DNA of 64,000 bases, from positions 11,428-75,427 of the forward strand of contig CAJUTU010000013.1 of the NCBI GenBank assembly GCA_910589385.1. The letters run 5' to 3'. The translations under genes and the position numbers were made by a program. Numbering within the stretch: position 1 is the first letter of the stretch; every line of letters begins with the position of its first letter. The notes under the pieces are model-generated. The model did no database searches. It had not been told where the DNA came from and was given only the letters and a program-made list of their open reading frames with translations. The stretch comes from an uncultured Lachnospiraceae bacterium. Its GTDB lineage: Bacteria > Bacillota > Clostridia > Lachnospirales > Lachnospiraceae. This document shows positions 1 to 9,001 of the stretch, piece by piece.

Positions 1-2471
1 AAAGTGACAATTTTTCCTTCAAGACAATATTTTTGCGGACATATTTTATAGGCGGCCGCCATATCTTCCAGCCTCTTTTCAAACCCTCTGCAAAAATAAA
101 AAGAAAACGGCTTCTTTTCCCATGTATCCAGATTTATTACGAAGTTCTCATTAGTGCTTTCCTCAGTCCACTCTGCGTCTTTTTTCTTTCTTATCCCATA
201 CAGATACCGGCCCTCTATAAACCAGCAGCCGTACGTTTCGTCTTCCTCCAGCCTGTCCAGTTCTTTTATTTCTGCTGCTTCAAACGTATCCGGATCAATC
301 TTGAATCCCATGTTTGCCTTTTCCGGATACATCCAGATAAACCCGTTTCTGTAAATGCAGCGCAGAAATAAACCATCATCACCTCTATAACCTTTAGGAA
401 AACAATTTACCGTTCCTGTTTCCTGGCGCGAAATATCATAATAGACAATTGGATCATCGTGATATCTTGGCGCAAGCCAGATTCTCTGTCCATCACATGC
501 TGCACTCCACGCTCCCTGAAAACCTGCTGGCATTTCAATCAAAGAACTCTCATTTTGATCCAGCCGAAACTGTAAAAGGTGATTTGAAATCATTGACGGA
601 ATATAAAAACTTCTATCACACAATACCCCGCCTGCACGAAATAGTAATTTCTTTTCCCCGAAGTTAAATGGATATATTTCCACTTCAAGATTCCTTGGGT
701 CTATTTTAATAACTGCAGGATAAGAGGCTCCAACCGCATATACTATGTCCCGAAATAAAAATGACTGTGCGAATTTCATGCGGCATGAATAATATGTGTA
801 ATCCGTTTCCGGCAATTCTATGTTTTGGATTTCACCGCTTAAGATAAAGTATACTGAAATATATTTTCCTCTTTGCGGAAAGAAGAATACTTTATTGCAG
901 CTATACACTGCAGATAAATGGAGACTCACCGTTTCCAATGCTTCGTCAGGAAACATCGTCAGATATTCACATTCTCCCGATTGTATATTTACCTTGAAAA
1001 GCCCATTAAAATTATATGCAGACGCATAGCCTGTTGTATCATCAACCATAGCGGCTGCATTAAAAAATAACTGTATTTTTTCCTTTTCCAAAAGGCCTCT
1101 TAGCTTATCTGCCTGGTTATTTAATTCCCCGACATTCTGAATCATGATAGGATTACCTGTTTTCCTGTAAAGCTGCACCAGCGAACTTCCGTTTCCATAA
1201 TATGCATCACTTATGATCAATGCACGGTCAATCTCCGCTGAGTCATCATAAATCCCCCATCCCTCTTCTTTAAATTCCTGTACGATCTTTTCATACTCCA
1301 GCCATAGATTTGGCCGCATGGACTCAATGGTTGCTTTTATCAAAGGATGAGGCCGCCATAATAATGCCACTTCATTTTGATTTTCTTTAAATACAGAAAA
1401 TACATCTTTTATCTTCTCAATCATCTTCTCATTGTGATTCAGCAGTGCCGAAATTCCTGTATTGTAGAGGATGACCTTTTTCCATGTTCCATCTGGCTTT
1501 TGAATCATTTTCAGCCAGCTTTCTGGAATTTCCAGTTCTTCCTTTTTTGTACCGAGTACTTTATCTATTTTCGGAGAACCGATGCCTGAGATTTTATCCT
1601 CCCAGTAGTTCTTTGTATCTTTCCCCAGTTCTTCCGTCAGTACATTAATGTATATCTGCCGCATATCCTCTGACTGGACTACCACCCTGTCTGCATGGAT
1701 CACTCCTGGGACTGTACAGAAATGACGCATGGCTTCTACTGCTTTCTCGTTGTCCGGCCTTATCTCCCCGAATATAAAATAACGTATATACACCAAATGT
1801 TCTGTGTACTGCTTCAGATTTTTTGAAAAGAAAAATGGTGGTACACTCGTAACGTAGTTGCATTCATCATATGGGTTATGGATAAATATCATATCTGGAC
1901 GGCGTTTCTCAAAATCATATGTTTTATAATCAATAACTGGCACATATTCTGGATACTGCTCTGCCTCATAATGCATCTCTTTAAAACTGCCATCCGGATT
2001 TTTATCATAGTATGGAATCGGTATCACGAAAGCATCGCAGTCTTTGTCTTCATCTGCTGCTTTCCAGATACTTTCCAACGAATCCCACATAGATGCTTTA
2101 TAAGGGAGAAAGACTGCCTCTGTACGAACCTTTATATCATGTTTTGTACTGTTTTCTATCCGGATCAATGCCTGACGCAGAGGTTTCAATGCTCTGGTAT
2201 GATTTTTGATTTCCTTTTTGTTCTGTGCAATATCCTCATGTGTCTGATAGAGCAGTTCACAGTATTGTTCCAAAAGCGGGATTGCAGCGCATTCCCCGGA
2301 TTCTGTTTTCTCAATCAGCTCTCCCATTTGGATCGCCCCCTGCTGGCATTGCTCTATGAGCGCAAGCGCCTCGGAGACCGCATTTTTTTCCATATAGTTT
2401 TTAATCTCACAATGAGCCTGATTCAATAGTTTTACAAAATCTTCCACCTGTTTTTTCTGTGCCCTTCTCAT
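1..2471 (-). CDS. Large CDP-glycerol glycerophosphotransferase-like protein, 3' end off the window
   Basis: Reading the minus strand from an ATG at 2471 (preceded by a purine-rich AAGGAAG site) gives an open frame with no stop down to base 1, at least 823 codons. The first ~110 residues are helical and charged. A GT-B-like section follows, with HNPYDE near residue 197, LWRPHPL near 372 and SDAYYGNGSS near 419. The last two resemble the phosphate-binding histidine and Ser/Gly motifs of CDP-glycerol:polyglycerophosphate glycerophosphotransferases. After about residue 470 the sequence is rich in aromatic, beta-strand-like segments and could be a propeller. Seen: the open frame and motifs. Inferred: glycan or teichoic-acid-type transfer. 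The family assignment is from memory, so the exact substrate is unknown. Confidence 0.6.
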   Translation of the reverse strand, partial: MRRAQKKQVEDFVKLLNQAHCEIKNYMEKNAVSEALALIEQCQQGAIQMGELIEKTESGECAAIPLLEQYCELLYQTHEDIAQNKKEIKNHTRALKPLRQALIRIENSTKHDIKVRTEAVFLPYKASMWDSLESIWKAADEDKDCDAFVIPIPYYDKNPDGSFKEMHYEAEQYPEYVPVIDYKTYDFEKRRPDMIFIHNPYDECNYVTSVPPFFFSKNLKQYTEHLVYIRYFIFGEIRPDNEKAVEAMRHFCTVPGVIHADRVVVQSEDMRQIYINVLTEELGKDTKNYWEDKISGIGSPKIDKVLGTKKEELEIPESWLKMIQKPDGTWKKVILYNTGISALLNHNEKMIEKIKDVFSVFKENQNEVALLWRPHPLIKATIESMRPNLWLEYEKIVQEFKEEGWGIYDDSAEIDRALIISDAYYGNGSSLVQLYRKTGNPIMIQNVGELNNQADKLRGLLEKEKIQLFFNAAAMVDDTTGYASAYNFNGLFKVNIQSGECEYLTMFPDEALETVSLHLSAVYSCNKVFFFPQRGKYISVYFILSGEIQNIELPETDYTYYSCRMKFAQSFLFRDIVYAVGASYPAVIKIDPRNLEVEIYPFNFGEKKLLFRAGGVLCDRSFYIPSMISNHLLQFRLDQNESSLIEMPAGFQGAWSAACDGQRIWLAPRYHDDPIVYYDISRQETGTVNCFPKGYRGDDGLFLRCIYRNGFIWMYPEKANMGFKIDPDTFEAAEIKELDRLEEDETYGCWFIEGRYLYGIRKKKDAEWTEESTNENFVINLDTWEKKPFSFYFCRGFEKRLEDMAAAYKICPQKYCLEGKIVT

Positions 2472-2941
2472 TTCTTTCTTCCTTAGAACTTCTATAAAAA
2501 TGATTTTTTACAGAATGCAATCTGTCTGTAACACCCTTTTCCGGCCTATATGGGCCAGGATTTACTCTTCCTGTCTTCCATAGTTGTTTAATAAATATGA
2601 TATATTGGTCATTCTGATGGACAGAATCCATCTTCATGATGCAGATTTCTCTGCTTCGCTCCCTGCTACGTCATGAAAATCAACAGCAAATATACCAAGC
2701 AGCCTTACAAAGATACTAACGCATAAAGCCTTTGCTGTTTTACATGTTCCCAGGATCCTGGCATACCCAATGCGCAGAGTGTTCCCTGCCTTCTAATGCC
2801 GTTTATTGTTTTATATCATAAATGCCCTTTCTTAGTCCTTTCGGTAAAATCCCGGTTTAAACCGTGCTTTATCTAAGAAGTCATTCTTATGATCTTTCTA
2901 TTGTAAAAGTTTCATTCAAACGAAATATCTCTGCTTATTTT
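2472..2941. other. Intergenic stretch downstream of the TnpB-like gene
   Basis: About 470 bases hold no convincing gene. The left end carries the ribosome binding site of the gene ending at the window edge. The rest lies 3' of the TnpB-like gene on the same strand, which is where TnpB-family loci usually encode their guide RNA. It contains short inverted repeats, for example the palindrome CAGGATCCTG at 2751-2760, but I cannot define a scaffold or a guide. Confidence 0.4.
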
Positions 2942-4255
2942 TTAATGTAATACACCTTTTCCCTGCCCACGCTTTTTTACATTACGGGCGGTATTGGTTT
3001 TTTCTTCTATATGGTATCCACAAACAGGACAGACAAACTTCCCATCTGACTTTTTTCCCATTGCGCCGCACTGGCTGCATTCTTTACTGATGTCTTTTCC
3101 AAGAACCTCTACAATCTCAACCGACTGCTCTCTGCATTTCTGCTCCAGACGTTTCCTTATATATCCCCTCTGCCACTGCGACACAGAGTTGTTGATCTTC
3201 TTATTCACCCCTCCGCCCTTTGGACTGGGCAGCCTTACGATATAGATTATCCTCGGCCTTTCTTCCCTCAGAAAGCGATTAAGCTCATGGTTGATATAAC
3301 TGTGGAACTGTTCTTCCAGACGTTTTTTTTTCGCATAGTATTTTTTTCTGCCGGGATTCTGTTCCCGATTGCGGTAATAGCTCTTTGCCTGCATACGGAT
3401 CCACTCCGCATATTTTATCTGGTATCTGCCAAATTCCTTCCCATAGCAATGCCCTTCATCCGTCGTAAGCATGGTATACATTCCCACAGATACTCCGACC
3501 TGATTCGAATAGTCTGCATGGATGCGTACCGCCACATTGACCGGGATCCTGATCTTTATACTGCCCTGCTCTGGGAACAGACGGATATAAATCTGGGCCT
3601 TATACTGATTGTTATCTGTCAGCGGCACGAAAATCCGTTTTCTTTTCTCCTTGATTGAAATATAAATCCCATGATCCGCATAACGATAAGCCCGTTCAGA
3701 CGCAGAAAATCCTTCTGCCTTGTCTGTGTGCAGCTTTACATGGTATCTCCGGACCTGCCTGCACAAATAGCGGTGGAGCCTTTCTGTATCAATCCCTTCT
3801 GCCAGCTGCTCATACTGTTTCTGGATATCCTTGCACAGCAGAATGGGGGCCTGGTTCAATACAGCCTCAAATGCATTGTTCACTTTCAACAGAAACCGTA
3901 GATAATGTTTCTCCGCCGGACTAAAATTTTCATTTTTGCCAATCAGCTTGAGAACTTTTGACTTTGTACTTGTCCACTGTCCTTTGATATCCCCCAACGC
4001 ATCAAATATAGCAAGATAAAAATACACTGAGGGCAATTCCAGACGTGAACGAAGCCCTGTTTCTGTCATTTCATTCTGCACGGTATAACCAGGATAAATT
4101 TTTGGCAATCCGGATATCCCGCCAAAGCGTGCATATACGTGATTTTTTACTGCAGCGTAATCCTCAGCAATCTGAAGAAGCTTCCCCATGTTCTCATCAG
4201 ATATCCGTTCTTTATTATATTGACAGACCGTCTTGCATATAGTATCTGATGACAT
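2942..4255 (-). CDS. TnpB-like RuvC/zinc-ribbon protein with degenerate catalytic site
   Basis: This is a 437-residue protein (476 if the upstream ATG at 4372 is used). I prefer the ATG at 4255, which has GGGGA upstream and precedes MSSDTICKTVC, which looks like the start of the folded protein. The second half has the TnpB/OrfB layout: RuvC-I strand, basic helical bridge, RuvC-II strand, a C4 zinc ribbon (C393, C396, C409, C412) and RuvC-III. The catalytic acids seem lost: RuvC-I reads GVSVG (S256 for Asp), RuvC-II reads IYIVRL (V340 for Glu) and RuvC-III reads EEKTNTARN (K419 for Asp). No TnpA transposase gene lies beside it. Known: nuclease-dead TnpB relatives (TldR) act as RNA-guided repressors. 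Inferred: this could be a similar exapted protein, or a distinct family that has lost cleavage. Confidence 0.75.
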   Translation of the reverse strand: MSSDTICKTVCQYNKERISDENMGKLLQIAEDYAAVKNHVYARFGGISGLPKIYPGYTVQNEMTETGLRSRLELPSVYFYLAIFDALGDIKGQWTSTKSKVLKLIGKNENFSPAEKHYLRFLLKVNNAFEAVLNQAPILLCKDIQKQYEQLAEGIDTERLHRYLCRQVRRYHVKLHTDKAEGFSASERAYRYADHGIYISIKEKRKRIFVPLTDNNQYKAQIYIRLFPEQGSIKIRIPVNVAVRIHADYSNQVGVSVGMYTMLTTDEGHCYGKEFGRYQIKYAEWIRMQAKSYYRNREQNPGRKKYYAKKKRLEEQFHSYINHELNRFLREERPRIIYIVRLPSPKGGGVNKKINNSVSQWQRGYIRKRLEQKCREQSVEIVEVLGKDISKECSQCGAMGKKSDGKFVCPVCGYHIEEKTNTARNVKKRGQGKGVLH

Positions 4256-4391
4256 AGCCGTTTCCCCATTCAGAATATCATCTCCGTATCTGCATGTCCT
4301 TTCGACATTTCCGGGAAATAATTCCCAAAAGTATACTTTTTCGTAACAAAATCGTATGGGCAGAATTACCATAAAAAAAACTCCATATCTC

Positions 4392-4420
4392 TTGACTTTT
4401 TGGGAATGTTGTAGTATATT
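4392..4420 (+). promoter_or_regulatory. Probable sigma-A promoter reading toward deoC
   Basis: TTGACT at 4392-4397 and TATATT at 4415-4420 are separated by 17 bases. It points to the plus strand and would give a ~250-base leader before deoC that includes the hairpin at 4445-4478. Confidence 0.6.
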
Positions 4421-4444
4421 TGCAAATGGTTAAATGAAACAAAA

Positions 4445-4478
4445 GCCATTACGAAAAAATATACTTTTTCGTAATGGC
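4445..4478. repeat. 14-bp perfect inverted repeat in the deoC leader
   Basis: The arms GCCATTACGAAAAA (4445-4458) and TTTTTCGTAATGGC (4465-4478) flank a six-base loop. No U-run follows on either strand, so a plain terminator is unlikely. The right arm lies in a 15-bp direct repeat, TATACTTTTTCGTAA, found at 4460-4474 and again at 4332-4346 just upstream of the preferred TnpB-like start. It could be an operator or an element end. The surrounding 4373-4676 stretch shows no other gene. Confidence 0.7.
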
Positions 4479-4676
4479 CATCGTTCTCTATCCTGTTTCC
4501 ATCTTTCATAATCTGGTATGGATAGAATTCTTAAATTTCCGAAAGAATATCTGCCAATAGCTTGCACAATGGCGGCGATCGGTAGTATTATATTCTCAAA
4601 GGCCATATACCCACAGATAGAAGAGAGCACATCCATCACAAGATGTGAAGACAGATAACAAAGGTGGATTATAATT

Positions 4677-5345
4677 ATGGAAAGAAAAGATGTATTAAAA
4701 ATTGTGGATCACACTTTATTAAGCCAGAATGCTACATGGGATGATATCCGGCAGATCCTGGACGACGCGATGCGTTATGAAGCCGCGTCCGCGTGTATTC
4801 CGGCAGCTTATGTAAAACAGGCGGAGGAATATGCAGGCGGCAGATTACCGATCTGTACGGTCATTGGTTTTCCAAACGGATATAATACCACAGCCGTTAA
4901 AGTCTATGAGACAAAAGATGCCATTGCAAACGGGGCGGAAGAAATCGATATGGTCATCAATATCGGCCATTTGAAGGATAAGAAATATCAGGAGATTGAA
5001 GACGAGATCCGGCAGATCCATGAAGCATGCAGCGGAAAAATCTTAAAGGTCATCATCGAGACCTGTCTCCTTACAGAGGAAGAAAAGATTAAAATGTGCG
5101 AGATCGTCACCAGCGCAGGAGCTGAATATATTAAGACCTCCACAGGCTTTTCAACAGCAGGGGCAACATTTGAAGATGTGGAGCTGATGAAGGCTCATAT
5201 CGGAAAAGATGTAAAAGTGAAAGCGGCAGGCGGAATTTCTTCATTTGACGACGCGGAAGAGTTTATGCGCCGCGGCGCGGACAGACTGGGGACGAGCAGA
5301 CTGGTCAAGATCATGAAAAATACCGATTCCGGCTCAGACTACTAA
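4677..5345 (+). CDS. deoC: Deoxyribose-phosphate aldolase
   Basis: The 222-residue product has the usual length for bacterial DeoC, a cytoplasmic class I aldolase that cleaves 2-deoxyribose-5-phosphate to glyceraldehyde-3-phosphate and acetaldehyde in deoxynucleoside catabolism. Family motifs are visible: EIDMVINIG, KVIIETCLLT, the Schiff-base lysine in YIKTSTGF, and VKAAGGI near the phosphate site. The start has AAGGTGG at 4661-4667. It is the only clear plus-strand gene here and stands alone, without deoD, deoA or pdp, between the TnpB-like gene and a strong terminator. Confidence 0.95.
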   Translation: MERKDVLKIVDHTLLSQNATWDDIRQILDDAMRYEAASACIPAAYVKQAEEYAGGRLPICTVIGFPNGYNTTAVKVYETKDAIANGAEEIDMVINIGHLKDKKYQEIEDEIRQIHEACSGKILKVIIETCLLTEEEKIKMCEIVTSAGAEYIKTSTGFSTAGATFEDVELMKAHIGKDVKVKAAGGISSFDDAEEFMRRGADRLGTSRLVKIMKNTDSGSDY

Positions 5346-5422
5346 GGAAAGGCCGTGATCAATTCGATAGTAAAGCGGGGTTTACATGAAAAAACTGTAA
5401 GGGTTTCAAGCAACGCCAAAAA

Positions 5423-5444
5423 GAGCCGCCCGTATGGGCGGCTC
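5423..5444. terminator. Intrinsic terminator between deoC and the S41 protease gene
   Basis: The stem GAGCCGCCC/GGGCGGCTC has a four-base loop, with AAAAA before it and AAATATTTT after it. It can serve both deoC (plus) and the converging minus-strand gene. Confidence 0.85.
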
Positions 5445-5508
5445 AAATATTTTACGAAAAGGCTGACTTCCGGATGGTTCGTTCCCTCCTGACAAGAGGA
5501 ATCAAATA

Positions 5509-6705
5509 CTACAGCTCTTCCCGGACGACCTCGATCGCCTTATCCAGCTGGTTATCTGCTTCTTCGTTTTCCCCATCCGGCTCATACTTCACTTCCACAT
5601 CCGGAGTAATTCCTGTTTTGTCGATGCTCCTGCCTGTGGGCAGAAAATATTCAGAAGTCGTAATTTTTAGATAAGAGCCGTCTGACAGGCCGATCACTTC
5701 CTGGACTACCCCTTTCCCATAAGTGGTAGTTCCCACAATCTTTCCTTTCCCATAATCCTGCACGGCACCGGAAAAGATTTCGGAAGCGCTGGCGCTGTAC
5801 CCGTTCACCAGCACAGCCAGAGGCTTAGTAAATTCATGGGTTCCATCGCAATAATACTCTTTATCCTTTCCCTCTCTGTTCTCTGTCGTAACAATAGTTC
5901 CCTCGGGCAGAATCTGGCCCAGCATATCTAAAACCGCAGTCAGGTTTCCTCCCGGATTGCTGCGCAGATCTATGACAAGCCCCTTCATCCCCTCATTCTC
6001 CAGGGCAGCCAGGGCATCCTTAAACTGGTCATAAGTGACGGTATCAAATTCTGACACCCGGATATAGCCGATTTCAGAATCCTTCATCTCATAGGCCACT
6101 GTCTGTACTTCAATCATACGGCGCACCGCTGTCAGCTCCAGTTCCTCCGAATCCCGGATCACATGCAGCTTCACTTCTGTGCCCTCTTCTCCCTTGATCC
6201 AGGCAACAACCTGATTCAAGTCCTCTCCTGTAACATCATGCTCATCCACCTGATACAGGATATCCCCTTCTTTCATGCCAGCATCCTCTGCCGGGGAATC
6301 TTTGTAAACATTTGTGATCGTAACGATATTGGTCTCATTGTTTTTGGAAAGAGCCGCGCCGATTCCCAAATATTCCCCGGAAATGCCCTGGAGCAGATCC
6401 TTCGCTTCTTCTTCGGTATAATAAACGGAATAAGGGTCTCCCAGGCCGCTCACATATCCGGCACAGATCCCCTCGATCAGCGCTTCTTCGTCAATCTCAT
6501 CCGCATGTAGATAATATTGATCCATCACTTCCCTGATCACATCCAGCTTTTCTTTAGGGAATTCTTCTTTTTGATCCGCTTTGCTGATCGTCGTCAATCC
6601 GAGAGATCCTGATGCCGTTTTAATCCCACTGACAGCTGACACGACACATAACATAGCAAGGGCGCCGAAGAGCGCCCCCTTTAAAAACTTATGTTCTTCT
6701 TTCAT
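5509..6705 (-). CDS. S41 family C-terminal processing peptidase (CtpA type)
   Basis: The 398-residue protein has a basic N-terminus and one membrane segment (about residues 9-30), so most of it sits outside the membrane. A PDZ domain covers about residues 95-185. The S41 core follows, with RSNPGGNL, the nucleophile region NGYSASASEIF (serine near 303) and the general-base lysine in TTYGKGVVQ about 25 residues later. It lies downstream of the M23, FtsX and FtsE genes on the same strand. Known family role: processing or degrading exported proteins, sometimes cell-wall hydrolases. Inferred: it may regulate the neighbouring hydrolase. The start has GGAG just upstream. Confidence 0.93.
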   Translation of the reverse strand: MKEEHKFLKGALFGALAMLCVVSAVSGIKTASGSLGLTTISKADQKEEFPKEKLDVIREVMDQYYLHADEIDEEALIEGICAGYVSGLGDPYSVYYTEEEAKDLLQGISGEYLGIGAALSKNNETNIVTITNVYKDSPAEDAGMKEGDILYQVDEHDVTGEDLNQVVAWIKGEEGTEVKLHVIRDSEELELTAVRRMIEVQTVAYEMKDSEIGYIRVSEFDTVTYDQFKDALAALENEGMKGLVIDLRSNPGGNLTAVLDMLGQILPEGTIVTTENREGKDKEYYCDGTHEFTKPLAVLVNGYSASASEIFSGAVQDYGKGKIVGTTTYGKGVVQEVIGLSDGSYLKITTSEYFLPTGRSIDKTGITPDVEVKYEPDGENEEADNQLDKAIEVVREEL

Positions 6706-6812
6706 TACCTGACTCCAAATTCATTTTTCTAAACAGAAACCGCATACCATAGAACAAAAGGACAATTTACTTCCTGTGCTGATATCCTACAGATATATTT
6801 ATGAATTGCCCT

Positions 6813-7997
6813 TTAGAGATATGCCTGAGGGTCTACCGCACTTCCATTCATCTCTACCTGGAAATGAAGATGCGGACCAGTGGAATATCCGGTGGAACCC
6901 ACATAACCAATCTGTTGTCCCCTGCTCACCGACTGGCCTGCCGAAACAGCCAGCGCGGAATGATGCATATACTTTGTCACCATACCGTTGCCATGGTCAA
7001 TTACGACCCAGTTCCCGGCACTGTCGCTCCATCCTGCAATGATCACAGTCCCATCATCTGCAGCATAAGTAGGCGCCCCGCTGGAAGCCGCGAGATCCAG
7101 TCCGTTATGATAAGAATTATCAAAAGTACGATAACCAAAGGTACTGGAAATAGAAGCTCCCGGGCAAGGGTTGGAAAGCTGTCCGCTGCCGCTCACCACA
7201 ATATTGTCACTTGGGATATACGTGCTTCCGCCCCCAGACCTTGCAGAAGAAGCGGCGGCCTCTGCAGCCAGTCTCTGCCTCTCTGCCTCTGCTGCTGCCG
7301 CAGCAGCCGCGGCAGCGGCCTGTTCTTCCTGCTTCCGCTTCTCTTCCTCCGCCTGGCGGATCAATTCCTGTAATGTAGCGGCGTTCTCCCCAATCTGGTC
7401 TTCCAGATCCGCAATCTGGAGATTCTTGTCTGACAAAAGCTTTTCTACCTCTGCCTGCTTTGCGATCAGAGCATCCTGCAGGCCTTTTAACACCTGGTAT
7501 TCTTCCTCTAATGCCCTTTCTTTTTCCTCCACTTCTTTACAGATAAGCTGGAAATCTATCAGTTTGTCCCTGTCATACTCTGACAACTGGTTCACATACT
7601 CCACATTATTGAGGAAATCTCCCATGTTCTCGCTGTTTGCCAATACTTCAATGAACTGGGAATTGCCCACTTCATACATATATTTGATCCGCTTTTTCAT
7701 GCTCTGGTACTGTGTATTCTCATCGACCTTAGCCCGCACAAGATCTTCTTCCGCCTGCTTGATCTCCTCCTGCTTCTGCACAAGCTTTTCCTGAGCCTCG
7801 TTCATTTCCACAATAATTTGATTCAATTGTTCCGCCAAAGCATTCTTCTCTGCTTCTGCCGCACTCTTCTCCTCATCAAGCTGCTCTGCTTTCTGCTGTG
7901 CCTCTTCGATCGTTGTTGCCTGTACATCCAGCGCCATCCCCATACCCAAAGCAAGTACAAGCATCCCGCTTACAATACTTCTCTTCAATTTCTTCAT
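6813..7997 (-). CDS. Secreted coiled-coil M23 (LytM) peptidoglycan hydrolase or activator, EnvC/PcsB-like
   Basis: The 394-residue protein has a signal peptide ending near VQA (residue ~27), a long coiled coil (about 30-225), an Ala-rich linker, and a C-terminal M23 domain. Zinc-site motifs are intact: HNGLDLAA, and GPHLHFQV at the end. This is the layout of EnvC and PcsB-type partners of FtsEX, which act on septal peptidoglycan outside the membrane. It directly follows ftsX on the same strand with a 47-base gap, supporting a functional link. An intact HxH and upstream His/Asp suggest it is itself a peptidase. Confidence 0.92.
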   Translation of the reverse strand: MKKLKRSIVSGMLVLALGMGMALDVQATTIEEAQQKAEQLDEEKSAAEAEKNALAEQLNQIIVEMNEAQEKLVQKQEEIKQAEEDLVRAKVDENTQYQSMKKRIKYMYEVGNSQFIEVLANSENMGDFLNNVEYVNQLSEYDRDKLIDFQLICKEVEEKERALEEEYQVLKGLQDALIAKQAEVEKLLSDKNLQIADLEDQIGENAATLQELIRQAEEEKRKQEEQAAAAAAAAAAEAERQRLAAEAAASSARSGGGSTYIPSDNIVVSGSGQLSNPCPGASISSTFGYRTFDNSYHNGLDLAASSGAPTYAADDGTVIIAGWSDSAGNWVVIDHGNGMVTKYMHHSALAVSAGQSVSRGQQIGYVGSTGYSTGPHLHFQVEMNGSAVDPQAYL

Positions 7998-8044
7998 AAA
8001 ATCACCTTGTGTTCCCTTATTAATTCCTTATTAATCCCCTTTGT

Positions 8045-9001
8045 CTACACCCTCAAATGCTTACGCACAGTAAAATAACTTCCGACGAAACCGATTCCTA
8101 CACCAAGCCCCAAACCAATAGGCAGCAGATACGTGTACACCCATGTCACCGGCAGGAACTCGATGATATTGTTCAAGATACTGAACTTTTCCATAATATA
8201 TGCCACTGCCCTTCCATACAGCAGATACAACAGCGCCAGAGGAATCACTGCTCCTACAAGTCCGATAATCAACCCTTCAATGACAAATGGTGAACGGACT
8301 ACAAAATCCTTTGCGCCAATATATTTCATGATGGCAATCTCTTCCTTCCGGACCGTGATACCCATAGTAACTGTGTTGCTGATCAGGAAAATAGATACGC
8401 CAAACAAAATCAGGATGATCGCAACGGAAATATATGCCACCAGTATATTCACGCTGGACAGCATATTTGCTACCATATCAGATTTGTTGACTCTGCGGAC
8501 GCCATCCAGGCTGCTCGCAAACCTTACCAGATCCTGCTGGGTTGAGGCAAGCGACTTGCTTTTCATGGACAGGCTCATCTTTCCTTTTTCATCCAGCGTC
8601 TTCATATAGACCTCATAATTATCAGAGTTGGCCAGCGGATTATCGTTCCTGAAACCGTCTGCAAGATCTTGATTCTCCCCAAAATATTTTGTCTTGAACT
8701 CTTCCCACGCCTGGTCCGCTGACACATAAACTACCTCGGATACATCGTCCCTCCCTCTTAGGGCCTCTCCGATGCTGTCAATCTGAGCCTGTGTAGCATT
8801 CTCTTCAAATAAAACGGTAATCGCCACACCTTCTTCCGCACTCATGATAATGTATCGAAAATTGATCAAAATCGAAAAAAACAATCCAAACAGAAAGATG
8901 CAGGCAGACATCGTGGCAACAGATGCAAGAGAAAACATCTTGTTCCTTCCGATATTCTTAATCCCCTGCTTGATCACATACCCTAATGTACTAATTCTCA
9001 T
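8045..9001 (-). CDS. ftsX: Cell division protein FtsX
   Basis: The 318-residue membrane protein has a short cytoplasmic N-terminus (KQGIKNIGRNKMFSLAS), a first TM at about 25-48, an extracellular domain of ~130 residues, and three C-terminal TMs in the FtsX/MacB fold. The start overlaps the end of ftsE by 11 bases, the usual coupled order. FtsEX is an ABC-type complex at the septum that drives peptidoglycan hydrolase activation and does not transport. The probable hydrolase partner is the next gene downstream. Confidence 0.95.
   Translation of the reverse strand: MRISTLGYVIKQGIKNIGRNKMFSLASVATMSACIFLFGLFFSILINFRYIIMSAEEGVAITVLFEENATQAQIDSIGEALRGRDDVSEVVYVSADQAWEEFKTKYFGENQDLADGFRNDNPLANSDNYEVYMKTLDEKGKMSLSMKSKSLASTQQDLVRFASSLDGVRRVNKSDMVANMLSSVNILVAYISVAIILILFGVSIFLISNTVTMGITVRKEEIAIMKYIGAKDFVVRSPFVIEGLIIGLVGAVIPLALLYLLYGRAVAYIMEKFSILNNIIEFLPVTWVYTYLLPIGLGLGVGIGFVGSYFTVRKHLRV

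Noticed and set aside
2407..2637. 76-residue minus-strand frame
   Set aside because: It overlaps the start of the large gene in another frame, has no similarity and an atypical composition.
4430..4639. 69-residue minus-strand frame upstream of deoC
   Set aside because: It spans the hairpin and the deoC leader, has no ribosome site and no family match.
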